From: JAXHMM01 sp964528445 | GTDB taxonomy: Bacteria; Bacteroidota; Rhodothermia; Balneolales; Balneolaceae | Direction: 5' to 3' | DNA: 64,000 nucleotides | Assembly (NCBI GenBank): GCA_964528445.1 | Contig: CAZGSL010000007.1 | Coordinates: 1 to 64,000, forward strand | Part shown: one piece after another, positions 1 through 8,356 of the stretch | How positions within the stretch are numbered: position 1 is the first letter of the stretch | Layout: the number at the start of each line of letters is the position of its first letter | The notes under the pieces: generated by a model | Told to the model about the DNA's origin: nothing | Database searches by the model: none | Seen by the model: the letters and a program-made list of their open reading frames with translations, nothing else | Program-made: the position numbers and the translations under genes

Positions 1-1476
1 AACTTCGGCCTCGGCATTGGCATATTCGTGTCCAACTTTCTCAACCAGGAAATCGATACACTCCTGCGGAGTCATCTCGCCAAGGTGGTAACTGAGCGAG
101 AAAATAATGCGCGCGCTTCGGTGCATGCGCCAGAAAAGCATGCCGATGCGATCCTCGGAAGAGCGGGGATACTCCAGGTCCCATAACCTCAGTTCCCAGT
201 ACAGGGCCCAGCCCTCTGTCCAGAAAGGGGTGGAAAAGGGGCGCTCCCTGTAGGCCCTGTAACGGTCGTTCATAAAACCCTGCAGGTGATGCCCTGCAAT
301 AAGCTCGTGGTGAACGGTGGCCCTGGAAAAATGCGGGTTGTTACCCCTCATGCTCATCATCTTGTTTTCGTGCTGCATGGTGTTGGTAGGATAGGAGATT
401 TGAATAACCTCGCCTCCCAGGAAGAAAGGGGAATACCGCTGTTGCTCGGGCGACATCATGCTCATTCTCCAGGTCTCTTTAGCCAGCTCGGGAATCGTGA
501 TCAAGTCCCGCTGCTCCAGGAAATCAATCGCCCCGGTGGCCGTTTCGTGGATCATTTCAGGCTGCTTTCCCGGCGGTACATAGGATTGTTTGACGTGTTC
601 CAGAGCGGCCCTCCAGTCGTCACCGTATCCCAGCTCGCGGGAGGCTTTGATCATCTCGCGCTGGCACCAGGCGAATTCCCGGTTGGCCAGTTCGATCAGT
701 TCCTCGGGAGTGTAGGCGATCATTTCGTATTCCAGCATATTCATGATCGCCTCCCTTCCCACCGGATCACCGATAATACCGCTTCCATCATCCTTGTGGC
801 TCTGATCAATCACATGATCCCCGAGGAGCTCGGAATAGCCGGCCAGCAGGCTGTCCGCCCGCCGATAGGGTTTTTCGGCCCACCACGTTACATCGGTATC
901 GTAACCGTGATAGAACTCCCAGACATACTCCAGGGACTCCCGCAGATTCTCCACCGCCTCGGAAGCTGTTTCCGAATGTTGCAGGGATAGGGGGTCCGCT
1001 CCGGCAATCCGCTCCCTGGATTCCGTAATCGCTGTTGAGAGGGTGTCCAGCCGGTGCGCCATGAGAGAGCCTTCCGGATCCGCCCCCACCCTTCGCTTCT
1101 TTACCATACGGGCGACGATGTCGGAAAAGGGAATGAGATTACGGATATCCTCGTAATCGCTCTTGCGGGTTCTGATCTCCTGCAGATTATTCTGAATATT
1201 TCGCCGAAGGAGTGTATAGTCGATACCTTCAGCCGTAGAGAGAGATTCGTAGGAGATCTCATCCAGTCGTGCCAGCCAGCGGTTGTGAAATTTTTCCATC
1301 CGTTCGTACCAATCCGCGTTTTCCAGGACGTACGTGCGGTTCAGGCTGCCCAGATCAGCAGAATATTGCTCTATAAGCCTGTAAAGGCTTCCAGGGGTAC
1401 GTGAATCCGTCTGGGCCGGGAGGACGGTCGGTAGAATGAAAAGCAGCGGAATGAGGAGGGAGAAGTATCTTCTCAT
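1..1476 (-). CDS. DUF885 family protein, putative metallopeptidase (partial, C-terminus off the left edge)
   Basis: The minus-strand frame is open for 492 codons from an ATG at 1476 to the window edge, so the C-terminus is missing. Residues 1-20 form a signal peptide (basic start, Leu/Ile-rich core, cleavage near PAQ), so the product is probably exported. The HHELIAGHHLQ motif, followed by TEGWALYWE, is the hallmark of DUF885 proteins (COG4805). In that family these His/Glu residues are thought to bind a metal, and members are usually treated as peptidase-like enzymes. It follows nrdJ on the same strand but is separated by a hairpin at 1521-1550, so it is likely its own unit. Family assignment is firm; substrate is unknown. 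Confidence 0.85.
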   Translation of the reverse strand, partial: MRRYFSLLIPLLFILPTVLPAQTDSRTPGSLYRLIEQYSADLGSLNRTYVLENADWYERMEKFHNRWLARLDEISYESLSTAEGIDYTLLRRNIQNNLQEIRTRKSDYEDIRNLIPFSDIVARMVKKRRVGADPEGSLMAHRLDTLSTAITESRERIAGADPLSLQHSETASEAVENLRESLEYVWEFYHGYDTDVTWWAEKPYRRADSLLAGYSELLGDHVIDQSHKDDGSGIIGDPVGREAIMNMLEYEMIAYTPEELIELANREFAWCQREMIKASRELGYGDDWRAALEHVKQSYVPPGKQPEMIHETATGAIDFLEQRDLITIPELAKETWRMSMMSPEQQRYSPFFLGGEVIQISYPTNTMQHENKMMSMRGNNPHFSRATVHHELIAGHHLQGFMNDRYRAYRERPFSTPFWTEGWALYWELRLWDLEYPRSSEDRIGMLFWRMHRSARIIFSLSYHLGEMTPQECIDFLVEKVGHEYANAEAEV

Positions 1477-1520
1477 GGCTCCGGTATTGGAGTGATGGAT
1501 AACGGAAATATTAAATATAG

Positions 1521-1550
1521 GAGAGCCCCGATTTCGGAGTCGGAGCTCTC
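1521..1550 (-). terminator. Probable intrinsic terminator after nrdJ
   Basis: GAGAGC and GCTCTC arms enclose an inner CCGA/TCGG pairing, about 20 bases past the nrdJ stop. On the minus strand the hairpin is followed by an A/T-rich run (CTATATTTAATATTT) rather than a clean T-tract. Position between nrdJ and the DUF885 start favours termination. Strength is uncertain. Confidence 0.5.
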
Positions 1551-1570
1551 CCTTCCCTGCTATTCCTCTT

Positions 1571-4500
1571 TCAGGAGCAGCCTGTCGTTGAACCGCAGGT
1601 AATGCACTTCTGACAGGTTCCGTTGCGGATCATGGTCATGCTGCCGCATTCGGGACAGGAGTCGCCGGTATATCCCAGCTGCTTGGCCCGTTCGTAATCG
1701 CTTTCGTAGCTGCCTTGTTCCCCGTTCCCGCTCCGGGCCTCGGGACCTCTTCCAACCGGTTCTGTTTCGTATTCGGGGGTGTTCTGGTCGGCGCTCTTTT
1801 TGCCGGACCCGCTGACCGGCTCTTCGGAGGGCTGCTCTCCCCTGCCCCTTCCCTCCTGCTGTTCCTCCTGTTCGGACGGGCGCAATTTACGGGTCAGGAT
1901 CTCCTCCGCCGGAACGTGTGCCAGGTCGTCCCGACCGAGATAGGTCACGGCCAGCTCTCTGAAAATATAGTCAATGACCGAAGTGGTCATTTTGATATGG
2001 GGGTTGCCTTTCACCGTGCCGCTGGGATCGAACTTGGTGAATACAAAAGCATCCACGAACTCCTCCAGCGGTACCCCGTGCTGCAGGCCGAGTGAAATGG
2101 CTATGGCGAAGCAGTTCGTCAGGCTCCGGAAGGCGGCACCTTCCCGGTGCATGTCGATGAATATTTCGCCCAGTTGCCCGTTTTCATACTCCCCGGTACG
2201 CAAATAGACACTCTGCCCGCCGATCTTCACCTTCTGCGTATAGCCGCTTCTACGGTTCGGCAGGCGCTTTCTGCTTGCCACGTATTTGTGGATGATCTTC
2301 TCAGCCGTCTCCACGACCGCATCCTGGGCCTGCTCGGTCTGTTGGTCCGCCGAAAGCTCCTCTTCATCTTCCAGCTCCTCGAAGACATCGCTGAGGCTGT
2401 TCAACGGCTGACTCAACTTGGATCCGTCGCGGTAGAGGGCGTTGGCCTTCAGCATGAGTTCCCAGGAATCCATGTAGGCTTTCTTGAAGTCCTCCACCGT
2501 CGCTTCATTAGGCAGATTGATGGTCTTGGAAATGGCGCCCGAAATGAAGGGCTGTGCCGCCGCCATCATGCGGATGTGTCCCCGCGGCTTGATGTAGCGT
2601 GTGCCCTTGCGGCCGCATCTGTTAGCACAGTCAAAGACGGGCAGGTGCTCGTCTTTGAGGTGAGGAGCCCCCTCTACCGTCATGGTGCCGCAGACGTAGT
2701 CGTTGGCTTCCTGAATCTCCTCGTTGCTGTAACCCAGATGACGGAGCAGATCGAACTGCGGGTTGGAGAGCTGGTCTTCGCTCAGCCCCAGCTCTTCCCT
2801 GCAAAAATCCTCGCCCAGGGTCCACTGGTTGAACGCAAATTTAATGTCAAAGCTGCTGGGAAGCGCCTCTTCCACCGCTTCGATCTGCTCATCACCGAAC
2901 CCGAGTTCCTTCAGACTCTCCCTGTTTATATGGGGACACTCCTCCAGGGTTCCGTGCCCTTTCGCGTATTTGATGATCTCATCAATTTGGTCGGAACTGT
3001 ATCCCAGGTTCGTCAGGGCCCGTGGCACGCTCTGGTTGATAATTTTGAAGTATCCCCCTCCTGCCAGTTTTTTGAATTTGACAAGGGCAAAATCCGGCTC
3101 AATGCCCGTGGTGTCGCAGTCCATAACCAGCCCGATGGTCCCGGTGGGAGCAATTACGGTCACCTGGGCGTTCCGGAAACCGTGTTCTTCGCCCCGCTCA
3201 ACCGCCAGGTCCGACTCCTCGCGGGCGGCCTGCAGCAGGTAGTCGGGGCAATTGCTCGCGTCAATGCCCATGGGTTTGACCGTGAGATCCTCGTATTTGT
3301 CGGGATCCACGTTGTATGCGGCACGCCGGTGGTTCCGGACCACTTTAAGCATGTGTTCCCTGTTGCGCTCATAGGCTTCAAAGGTACCCAGCTCCTCGGC
3401 CATCTCCGCGCTGGTGGCATAAGCCCTCATATGCATCATAGCCGTGAGCGCACCTGCAATGGCACATCCCTCGTCGCTGTCGTAGGGTACGCCCTGGACC
3501 ATCAGCGCCGCGCCGAGATTGGCGTATCCCAGTCCAAGCGTGCGATAGATGTAGGAGAGTTCGGCGATCTCCTTGGAAGGGAACTGCGCCATCAGGACGG
3601 AGAGTTCCAGCACCACTGTCCAGATTCGTGAGGCGTAGCGAAGGGATTCAATATCGAACTCCTTGCACTCCTCGGTTTTGAAATACTTCATCAGGTTCAG
3701 GGAAGCCAGGTTGCAGGCCGTATTATCCAGGAACATATACTCAGAGCAGGGATTGCTCGCGTTGATCGGCCCGTCTTCCGGGCAGGTGTGCCATTCGTTG
3801 ATCGTATCGTGATACTGGGCTCCCGGATCCGCGCACGACCAGGCGGCATAGGCAATCTGGTCCCATAACTGGCGGGCCGGCATGGTCTTGCAGGGCTCGG
3901 GCTCCCGTCCCTCCTCCTCTGCCTTGCGCTTCTCTGTGCGCCAGTAGAGATTCCACTCCTTATCCTCTTTCACCGCCTCCATAAAGGCATTGGGCACCCT
4001 GACGGAATTGTTTGAGTTCTGACCGCTCACGGTGCGGTAAGCCTCCGAATCCCAGTCCGTATCGTAGGTGTCGAACTTCAGGTCGGTGAAGCCCTGTTCG
4101 GCCAGCTGAACCACCCGCTCGATATAATTAAGAGGGACATTGTCTTCCTTGGCCTCTCTGATGGCCTGTCCAAGTTCCTTGTTCTTGGTCGGATCGCGGC
4201 TGACCGCCCCATTGAAGGTGCGTCCCTCGATCTCAACCGGTTTGTGGCAGAGTTTGATGATTTTGCGAAGGTGTTTCTGCAGCATTCTGGAGCCGGTCAC
4301 GATCGAGGCTACTTTTTGCTCTTCGTGCATTTTCCAGTTGACATACTCCTCGATGTCGGGATGGTCAAGGTCCAGCGTGACCATTTTCGCGGCCCGGCGG
4401 GTGGTTCCGCCGGATTTTATCGAGCCGGCGGCCTTGTCCCCTATTTTCAAAAAGCTCATGAGGCCGGAGGATTTGCCACCTCCGCTCAGGGGCTCTCCCT

Positions 4501-5224
4501 CGCCCCTGATTTTCGAAAAGTTGCTTCCGGTTCCGGAGCCGTATTTGAACAGGCGGGCCTCGCGCACCCAGAGATCCATAATGCCTCCCTCGTTCACCAG
4601 GTCGTCACGGACACTCTGGATAAAGCAGGCGTGCGGCTGCGGATGGGTATAGGCATCCTCGGACTCTTTCAGCTCGCCCGTTTTGCCGTCCACATAGAAG
4701 TGTCCCTGCGCCGGCCCGTTTATTCCGTAGGCCCAGTGCAGCCCCGTGTTAAACCACTGGGGGCTGTTGGGAGCAGCCATCTGGTGGGCCAGCATGTAGC
4801 AGAGCTCTTCGTAAAAAATTCGTGCGTCCTCCTCCGATTCGAAATAGTCATGCTTCCATCCCCAGTAGGTCCAGCATCCGGCCAGCCGGTCGAATACCTG
4901 TCGGCTGTCGTGTTCGCTGCCGTAGCGGTCTCCCTCGTCCAGTTTGGAAAGCGCCTTCTCGTCGGGTTCGGAGGCCTGCATCCATTCCGGTACTCCCTCC
5001 TCCTTTATACGTTTGGTTTTTGCGGGGACTCCGGCTTTCCTGAAATATTTCTGCGCTATGATATCGGTGGAGACCTGGGACCAGGTTTCGGGGACGATAA
5101 CCTTCTCCATATTGAATACCACCGATCCATCGGGATTTTTGATCTCCGATTTCCGGCTTACGAAATTCAGATCTCCGTATGGACTCTCCCAATTCTCCCG
5201 GGTGTAAAAGCGCTTGAAATTCAT
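1571..5224 (-). CDS. nrdJ: Adenosylcobalamin-dependent (class II) ribonucleoside-diphosphate reductase
   Basis: This enzyme makes deoxyribonucleotides in the cytoplasm, using coenzyme B12 to generate the active-site thiyl radical, so it needs neither oxygen nor a separate radical subunit. At 1217 residues it matches the long NrdJ subfamily. Visible catalytic residues are Cys200 (HACFIQS), the NPCSE loop with Asn491, Cys493 and Glu495, and Cys504 (TACNLASLN). The last 28 residues carry a Cys-rich tail (CPEC, CQKC, CGSTTGCS) of the kind that re-reduces the active site. A charged Glu/Gly/Ser-rich linker of about 60 residues precedes the tail. The ATG at 5224 is the first in frame. Placement beside a B12 uptake locus fits its cofactor need. 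No B12 riboswitch is seen in its own 5' region, which instead carries DnaA-box-like sites. Confidence 0.97.
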   Translation of the reverse strand: MNFKRFYTRENWESPYGDLNFVSRKSEIKNPDGSVVFNMEKVIVPETWSQVSTDIIAQKYFRKAGVPAKTKRIKEEGVPEWMQASEPDEKALSKLDEGDRYGSEHDSRQVFDRLAGCWTYWGWKHDYFESEEDARIFYEELCYMLAHQMAAPNSPQWFNTGLHWAYGINGPAQGHFYVDGKTGELKESEDAYTHPQPHACFIQSVRDDLVNEGGIMDLWVREARLFKYGSGTGSNFSKIRGEGEPLSGGGKSSGLMSFLKIGDKAAGSIKSGGTTRRAAKMVTLDLDHPDIEEYVNWKMHEEQKVASIVTGSRMLQKHLRKIIKLCHKPVEIEGRTFNGAVSRDPTKNKELGQAIREAKEDNVPLNYIERVVQLAEQGFTDLKFDTYDTDWDSEAYRTVSGQNSNNSVRVPNAFMEAVKEDKEWNLYWRTEKRKAEEEGREPEPCKTMPARQLWDQIAYAAWSCADPGAQYHDTINEWHTCPEDGPINASNPCSEYMFLDNTACNLASLNLMKYFKTEECKEFDIESLRYASRIWTVVLELSVLMAQFPSKEIAELSYIYRTLGLGYANLGAALMVQGVPYDSDEGCAIAGALTAMMHMRAYATSAEMAEELGTFEAYERNREHMLKVVRNHRRAAYNVDPDKYEDLTVKPMGIDASNCPDYLLQAAREESDLAVERGEEHGFRNAQVTVIAPTGTIGLVMDCDTTGIEPDFALVKFKKLAGGGYFKIINQSVPRALTNLGYSSDQIDEIIKYAKGHGTLEECPHINRESLKELGFGDEQIEAVEEALPSSFDIKFAFNQWTLGEDFCREELGLSEDQLSNPQFDLLRHLGYSNEEIQEANDYVCGTMTVEGAPHLKDEHLPVFDCANRCGRKGTRYIKPRGHIRMMAAAQPFISGAISKTINLPNEATVEDFKKAYMDSWELMLKANALYRDGSKLSQPLNSLSDVFEELEDEEELSADQQTEQAQDAVVETAEKIIHKYVASRKRLPNRRSGYTQKVKIGGQSVYLRTGEYENGQLGEIFIDMHREGAAFRSLTNCFAIAISLGLQHGVPLEEFVDAFVFTKFDPSGTVKGNPHIKMTTSVIDYIFRELAVTYLGRDDLAHVPAEEILTRKLRPSEQEEQQEGRGRGEQPSEEPVSGSGKKSADQNTPEYETEPVGRGPEARSGNGEQGSYESDYERAKQLGYTGDSCPECGSMTMIRNGTCQKCITCGSTTGCS

Positions 5225-5724
5225 AAATATACCCCTGTACTTTATTTTTTAATCTGGACTAATAAAAAGATGGATAATAGAATGGAGCTTGTCCGAGGCA
5301 AGCCACCACGTAAAGCATTAATATATAGGTCTGAGTGAGGGTAGCAAGGAAAAAATAAAATACTTTTCCACAATTAGCCCCAGTTATCCACAATAGGTTT
5401 GGGGGCAACTATTGCGAGTCGATAAGGATTGTATACATATTTATATTATAATTTATTTTATGCCTTTATATTATTTTGGTATATCAGGATATAACCGAAA
5501 TTATCGGCCCTAATTCCCTGAAAGAGGCTATACAACCGATCGTGCCCCCATTTAAGAAGTTATCAACATTCCATCATTCGCCCGGTTGTTCCCCTCCCCT
5601 TTGGCAAGAACGTACATTTTCATATGACCTGTGGTCTATTACTTATAATATCATAATACACATACATTTATTAATTATTTGTAATATGTTTATGTGTATA
5701 AAACAACCCGATTTTCGTTGTTAA
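5225..5724. other. 500-base AT-rich intergenic region upstream of nrdJ
   Basis: No credible gene lies here. The region must contain the nrdJ promoter and the 3' end of the receptor transcript. Two strongly AT-rich blocks are visible (about 5430-5485 and 5640-5705) in an otherwise GC-rich neighbourhood. DnaA-box-like sites (consensus TTATNCACA) occur at 5384-5392 (exact) and 5693-5701 (exact, minus strand). Single-mismatch forms lie at 5364-5372, 5560-5568, 5654-5662 and 5721-5729. A G-run (GGGGG) follows the first pair. It could be a DnaA-responsive nrd control region or, less likely, a replication origin. Confidence 0.6.
5364..5392 (+). promoter_or_regulatory. Pair of DnaA-box-like sites upstream of nrdJ
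   Basis: TTTTCCACA (5364-5372) and TTATCCACA (5384-5392) are direct repeats starting 20 bases apart, about two helical turns. The second equals the DnaA consensus. Read on the nrdJ strand they form repeated ATTGTGGAWAA units about 140-170 bases before the start codon. In E. coli the nrdAB promoter is known to bind DnaA. A similar role here is inference. Confidence 0.5.
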
Positions 5725-7914
5725 TCACATATGATAGCTTAATTTTAACTGTACTCCTCTGCCCTGGCTGCGATAACCGTTTATCTCCTGGAATTGTGCG
5801 TTGAATATATTTTCCACCTCTCCGGACAGCGTAAGTTCTTCCGTAACGGTGTAACGTGCCGAGAGGGAACTCACCAGGTACGGCTCCAGGCTTGTACGGT
5901 CCTGCGCGCCCAGCGGACCCAGCGTATTGCTGAAATATATGTCGTCTCTCCGACCTGTGTAGCTGTTGGACCACGTGAACGCAAGGGAGGAATGGGGTCG
6001 AAACCGGACTTCCGCATGGGCATTCAGAGAGGGACGACGTGTAAGGCCGCTCAGGCTCTCGTTTTCCTGCAGAAAGAGGCCGCTTTCAAATACCTGAACA
6101 TGGTGCCCGCCCGTATAGCCCCGGTCAATATCACCGGGCGAAAATTGCAGGGTAGAGGAAGTATAGGTAACATTGCCCCTAATTTCCCATTGTCGTGAGA
6201 GATGGGCTTCCAGTCCCAGTTCCACGCCCCTTATTTTCTGCCGGGCGAGGTTGATGTAGGTATCGCCGAGATATTCGGCGGAGGTAAGCTCTTCCATGGG
6301 AGTTTCCCCGTCCCACAGGTAGACATACTCGATATTGTCGTCTACCCGCCGATTGAAGAGGGAGAGTTCCAGGTGCATGAAATCTCCCACTGTCTGCTTC
6401 CATCCTACCTCGTACGAGATCGAAGATTCCGGCTTCAGCTCCTCGTTGCCCCGGGTGGTATGGGCTCCGAAACTCATTTCGGGGGTATAGAGCTGATAGA
6501 GCGATGGGGCATTGTAACCGGTCGTTGCCACGGCATACAGCAATCCTCCGTCCCCCACTTCCACGCTGGGATTTATCTCCCAGGTGACGTGGCTGCCGAA
6601 CCGGTCGTGACGTGCAATTCGTCCTCCTAAGACAAGAGAGAAGTCATCAAGGGCTGGGGATATCAGTGAGCCGTCCCACTCCGTGTGGAGAAACAGGCTG
6701 TTGGTGTTTTCCGACAGGTCGAGGGAATCCAGGTCGGTAACCGATTCGAAATTGAAGGGACGTACGAAGGTGTACGTTCGGTAGTTCATGGTTTGCCGAA
6801 CCGATGATACTCCCGCGGTTGCGCTCACGGACTCTCCCTGGTAGAGAGCCAGCAATTCGTTGTCAAGCAGTGTACCCTTTCCGTTGGTTTCCGTATAGCT
6901 ACCGTCGTAGCCCCCGTCCGGAGCAACCCGTGAGGAGTCGTTGACAAAATTACGGTCGAGTTCGGACCAGGCGCCGTTCAGCTCCAGTCTGAGAAGGGGA
7001 CTCACCTCGAGCGATCCGCCCCAGTTGAGGAGATTGCGGCTGAAATCCACAAAGGCATTGTCGTCGTCCGTAAACGCGGACTGGTCAACTTCCGATCGCT
7101 GATTCGCTCTTCTCCATGAAGCATGGAACCGCAGATCATCCGAACGGTAGCCCGCCCGGGCGGTAAGGTCCAGTTTCCGAAAACCGTCCCGGTCCCGGGA
7201 CGTAAATCCGACGGAACCCGAAGTGTCAACGGTCGCGTCCAGTCCGGGTGTGTATTTCTGGTCCGCTCCGATATTGAAATAGAAGCCTCCGGAATGGGTG
7301 TAACCACCAAACAGGGTGTTTCCGGTTATATACGCTCCGTTGGAGAGCAGACCGTGGCGGGTCTCCGCCTCCAGCCCGATTCCCTCCTCCCCTATCCCGC
7401 GGGTGATTAGATTGATGACGCCTCCAATAGCAGAGGAACCGTAAAGCGTGCTGTGGGATCCGCGTATAATTTCGACCCGCTTCACGCCTGCAAGGGAAAT
7501 TTCGGAAAGATCCACGGCATTGTTTACGGTAGAGGGATCGCTGATGGGCGTGCCGTCAATCATGACAACCGTCTGATCGACATCCGCGTTGCGCAGAAAA
7601 CCCTGCTGAAGAGCCCCGGGCGTCTGGTTGCTGCCTACCAGGTGCAGGCTTTGACGCTTCGCCAGCAGCCCCGCCAGGTCATATTCCATGGATGCTTCGA
7701 TTTCGGCACGGGAAATAACCGTGACGTTCCTGCCCACCGAAAAGGGATCCTTTTCGAACCGGCTGGCGCTTACAACGATCTGACCGAGCTGATAGGATCT
7801 CAGGGTGTCCCGTTCGGTATCGGTATCGGTTTGCTGGGCCTGTGCGGGAATGACGGTCAAGAGAACCGCAAGGATAAATACCGCCGTGCCGGCGGCAGAG
7901 ATTTGAACATTCAT
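5725..7914 (-). CDS. btuB: TonB-dependent outer membrane receptor, BtuB-like (probable cobalamin receptor)
   Basis: The product would take up cobalamin across the outer membrane using TonB energy. At 729 residues it has a signal peptide (residues 1-26, ending AQAQQ), a probable TonB box (about 46-52, QIVVSAS) and a plug domain to about residue 170 with VVMIDGTP, VKRVEIIRG and GSSAIGGVINLIT motifs. A 22-strand-type barrel follows and ends in an aromatic-rich terminal strand. The cobalamin riboswitch in its leader, and the btuFCD operon upstream, give the substrate; sequence alone would only say BtuB/FepA class. The ATG at 7914 lies about 105 bases past the riboswitch P13 hairpin, and an in-frame TGA upstream rules out an N-terminal extension. 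Strong on class, good on substrate. Confidence 0.9.
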   Translation of the reverse strand: MNVQISAAGTAVFILAVLLTVIPAQAQQTDTDTERDTLRSYQLGQIVVSASRFEKDPFSVGRNVTVISRAEIEASMEYDLAGLLAKRQSLHLVGSNQTPGALQQGFLRNADVDQTVVMIDGTPISDPSTVNNAVDLSEISLAGVKRVEIIRGSHSTLYGSSAIGGVINLITRGIGEEGIGLEAETRHGLLSNGAYITGNTLFGGYTHSGGFYFNIGADQKYTPGLDATVDTSGSVGFTSRDRDGFRKLDLTARAGYRSDDLRFHASWRRANQRSEVDQSAFTDDDNAFVDFSRNLLNWGGSLEVSPLLRLELNGAWSELDRNFVNDSSRVAPDGGYDGSYTETNGKGTLLDNELLALYQGESVSATAGVSSVRQTMNYRTYTFVRPFNFESVTDLDSLDLSENTNSLFLHTEWDGSLISPALDDFSLVLGGRIARHDRFGSHVTWEINPSVEVGDGGLLYAVATTGYNAPSLYQLYTPEMSFGAHTTRGNEELKPESSISYEVGWKQTVGDFMHLELSLFNRRVDDNIEYVYLWDGETPMEELTSAEYLGDTYINLARQKIRGVELGLEAHLSRQWEIRGNVTYTSSTLQFSPGDIDRGYTGGHHVQVFESGLFLQENESLSGLTRRPSLNAHAEVRFRPHSSLAFTWSNSYTGRRDDIYFSNTLGPLGAQDRTSLEPYLVSSLSARYTVTEELTLSGEVENIFNAQFQEINGYRSQGRGVQLKLSYHM

Positions 7915-8018
7915 AATGGAATGGATTTTGGTTACAAATGATGATCAGAATGACATCATTCGCACCTTTGGGACGGCCTGGAAGGGATAAATACCACGGT
8001 CAAATGGATTTATTCTTC

Positions 8019-8035
8019 GCTTTTCTCCCGAAAGC
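8019..8035 (-). promoter_or_regulatory. P13-type hairpin of the btuB-leader riboswitch
   Basis: On the minus strand GCTTT and AAAGC form a 5-bp stem around the loop CGGGAGA. The identical 17 bases recur at 11679-11695 after the second riboswitch. The loop bases GGGA can pair with UCCC in the aptamer (8164-8167), as expected for the L5-L13 kissing loop of cobalamin riboswitches. Pairing is only 4 bp here. Confidence 0.6.
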
Positions 8036-8049
8036 TACGAATGCAGGTG

Positions 8050-8267
8050 GCATGGGCAGGTCTTCTGGCTTGTCCCGCTTTTGACAGCCTTCCCGTCCCG
8101 TCCCTCCCGATCTTTGCCGGTTAGGGGACGTGACAGTGGTAACGTGAGATCAAAAGCAGTTCTGGGACTTACAGCATCGGGGAATGCTCCGGACTTTCAC
8201 CGGATTCCCTTTTAATCCTCCCGATTTGCTGCGGATCTTGTCCGCGGCAGGCGGGCAGGCAACCAAT
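8050..8267 (-). promoter_or_regulatory. Cobalamin riboswitch aptamer (leader of btuB-like receptor)
   Basis: On the minus strand the B12 box GCCAGAAGACCTGCC is read at 8055-8069. The conserved core (GGGAATCCGGTG, then GTCCGGAGC and CCCCGATGCTGTAA) lies at about 8166-8212, and the 5' GGTTGCC at 8258-8264. These are the diagnostic blocks of the adenosyl/methylcobalamin class. Ligand binding should lower receptor expression. The nearby coding start is 105 bases beyond the P13 hairpin, so the off-switch mechanism is not obvious. Confidence 0.95.
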
Positions 8268-8275
8268 GCGAAACG

Positions 8276-8304
8276 AAAATACAAGGGGGCCTTACAAAGA
8301 TCAA
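8276..8304 (-). promoter_or_regulatory. Candidate sigma-70-type promoter for the btuB riboswitch transcript
   Basis: On the minus strand TTGATC and TATTTT are separated by exactly 17 bases. A start about 7 bases downstream would begin the transcript right at the 5' end of the aptamer. Good position, imperfect hexamers. Confidence 0.4.
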
Positions 8305-8356
8305 CCCCTTTCGTTATTTCATGAGGAAGTGGGAAACAGTCGGCATGACGGGCAAA

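Noticed and set aside
2147..3631. A 494-codon plus-strand frame antisense to nrdJ
   Set aside because: It lies wholly inside nrdJ, whose catalytic motifs are clear on the other strand; long antisense frames are expected in GC-rich codon-biased genes.
5476..5724. An 82-codon plus-strand frame in the nrdJ upstream region
   Set aside because: Low-complexity, Ile/His-rich translation of AT-rich DNA, no ribosome binding site; better explained as regulatory DNA.
5225..5724. Calling this the chromosomal replication origin
   Set aside because: Box number is modest, flanking genes do not diverge, and no dnaA, dnaN, rnpA or similar gene is nearby; kept as a DnaA-responsive region hypothesis instead.
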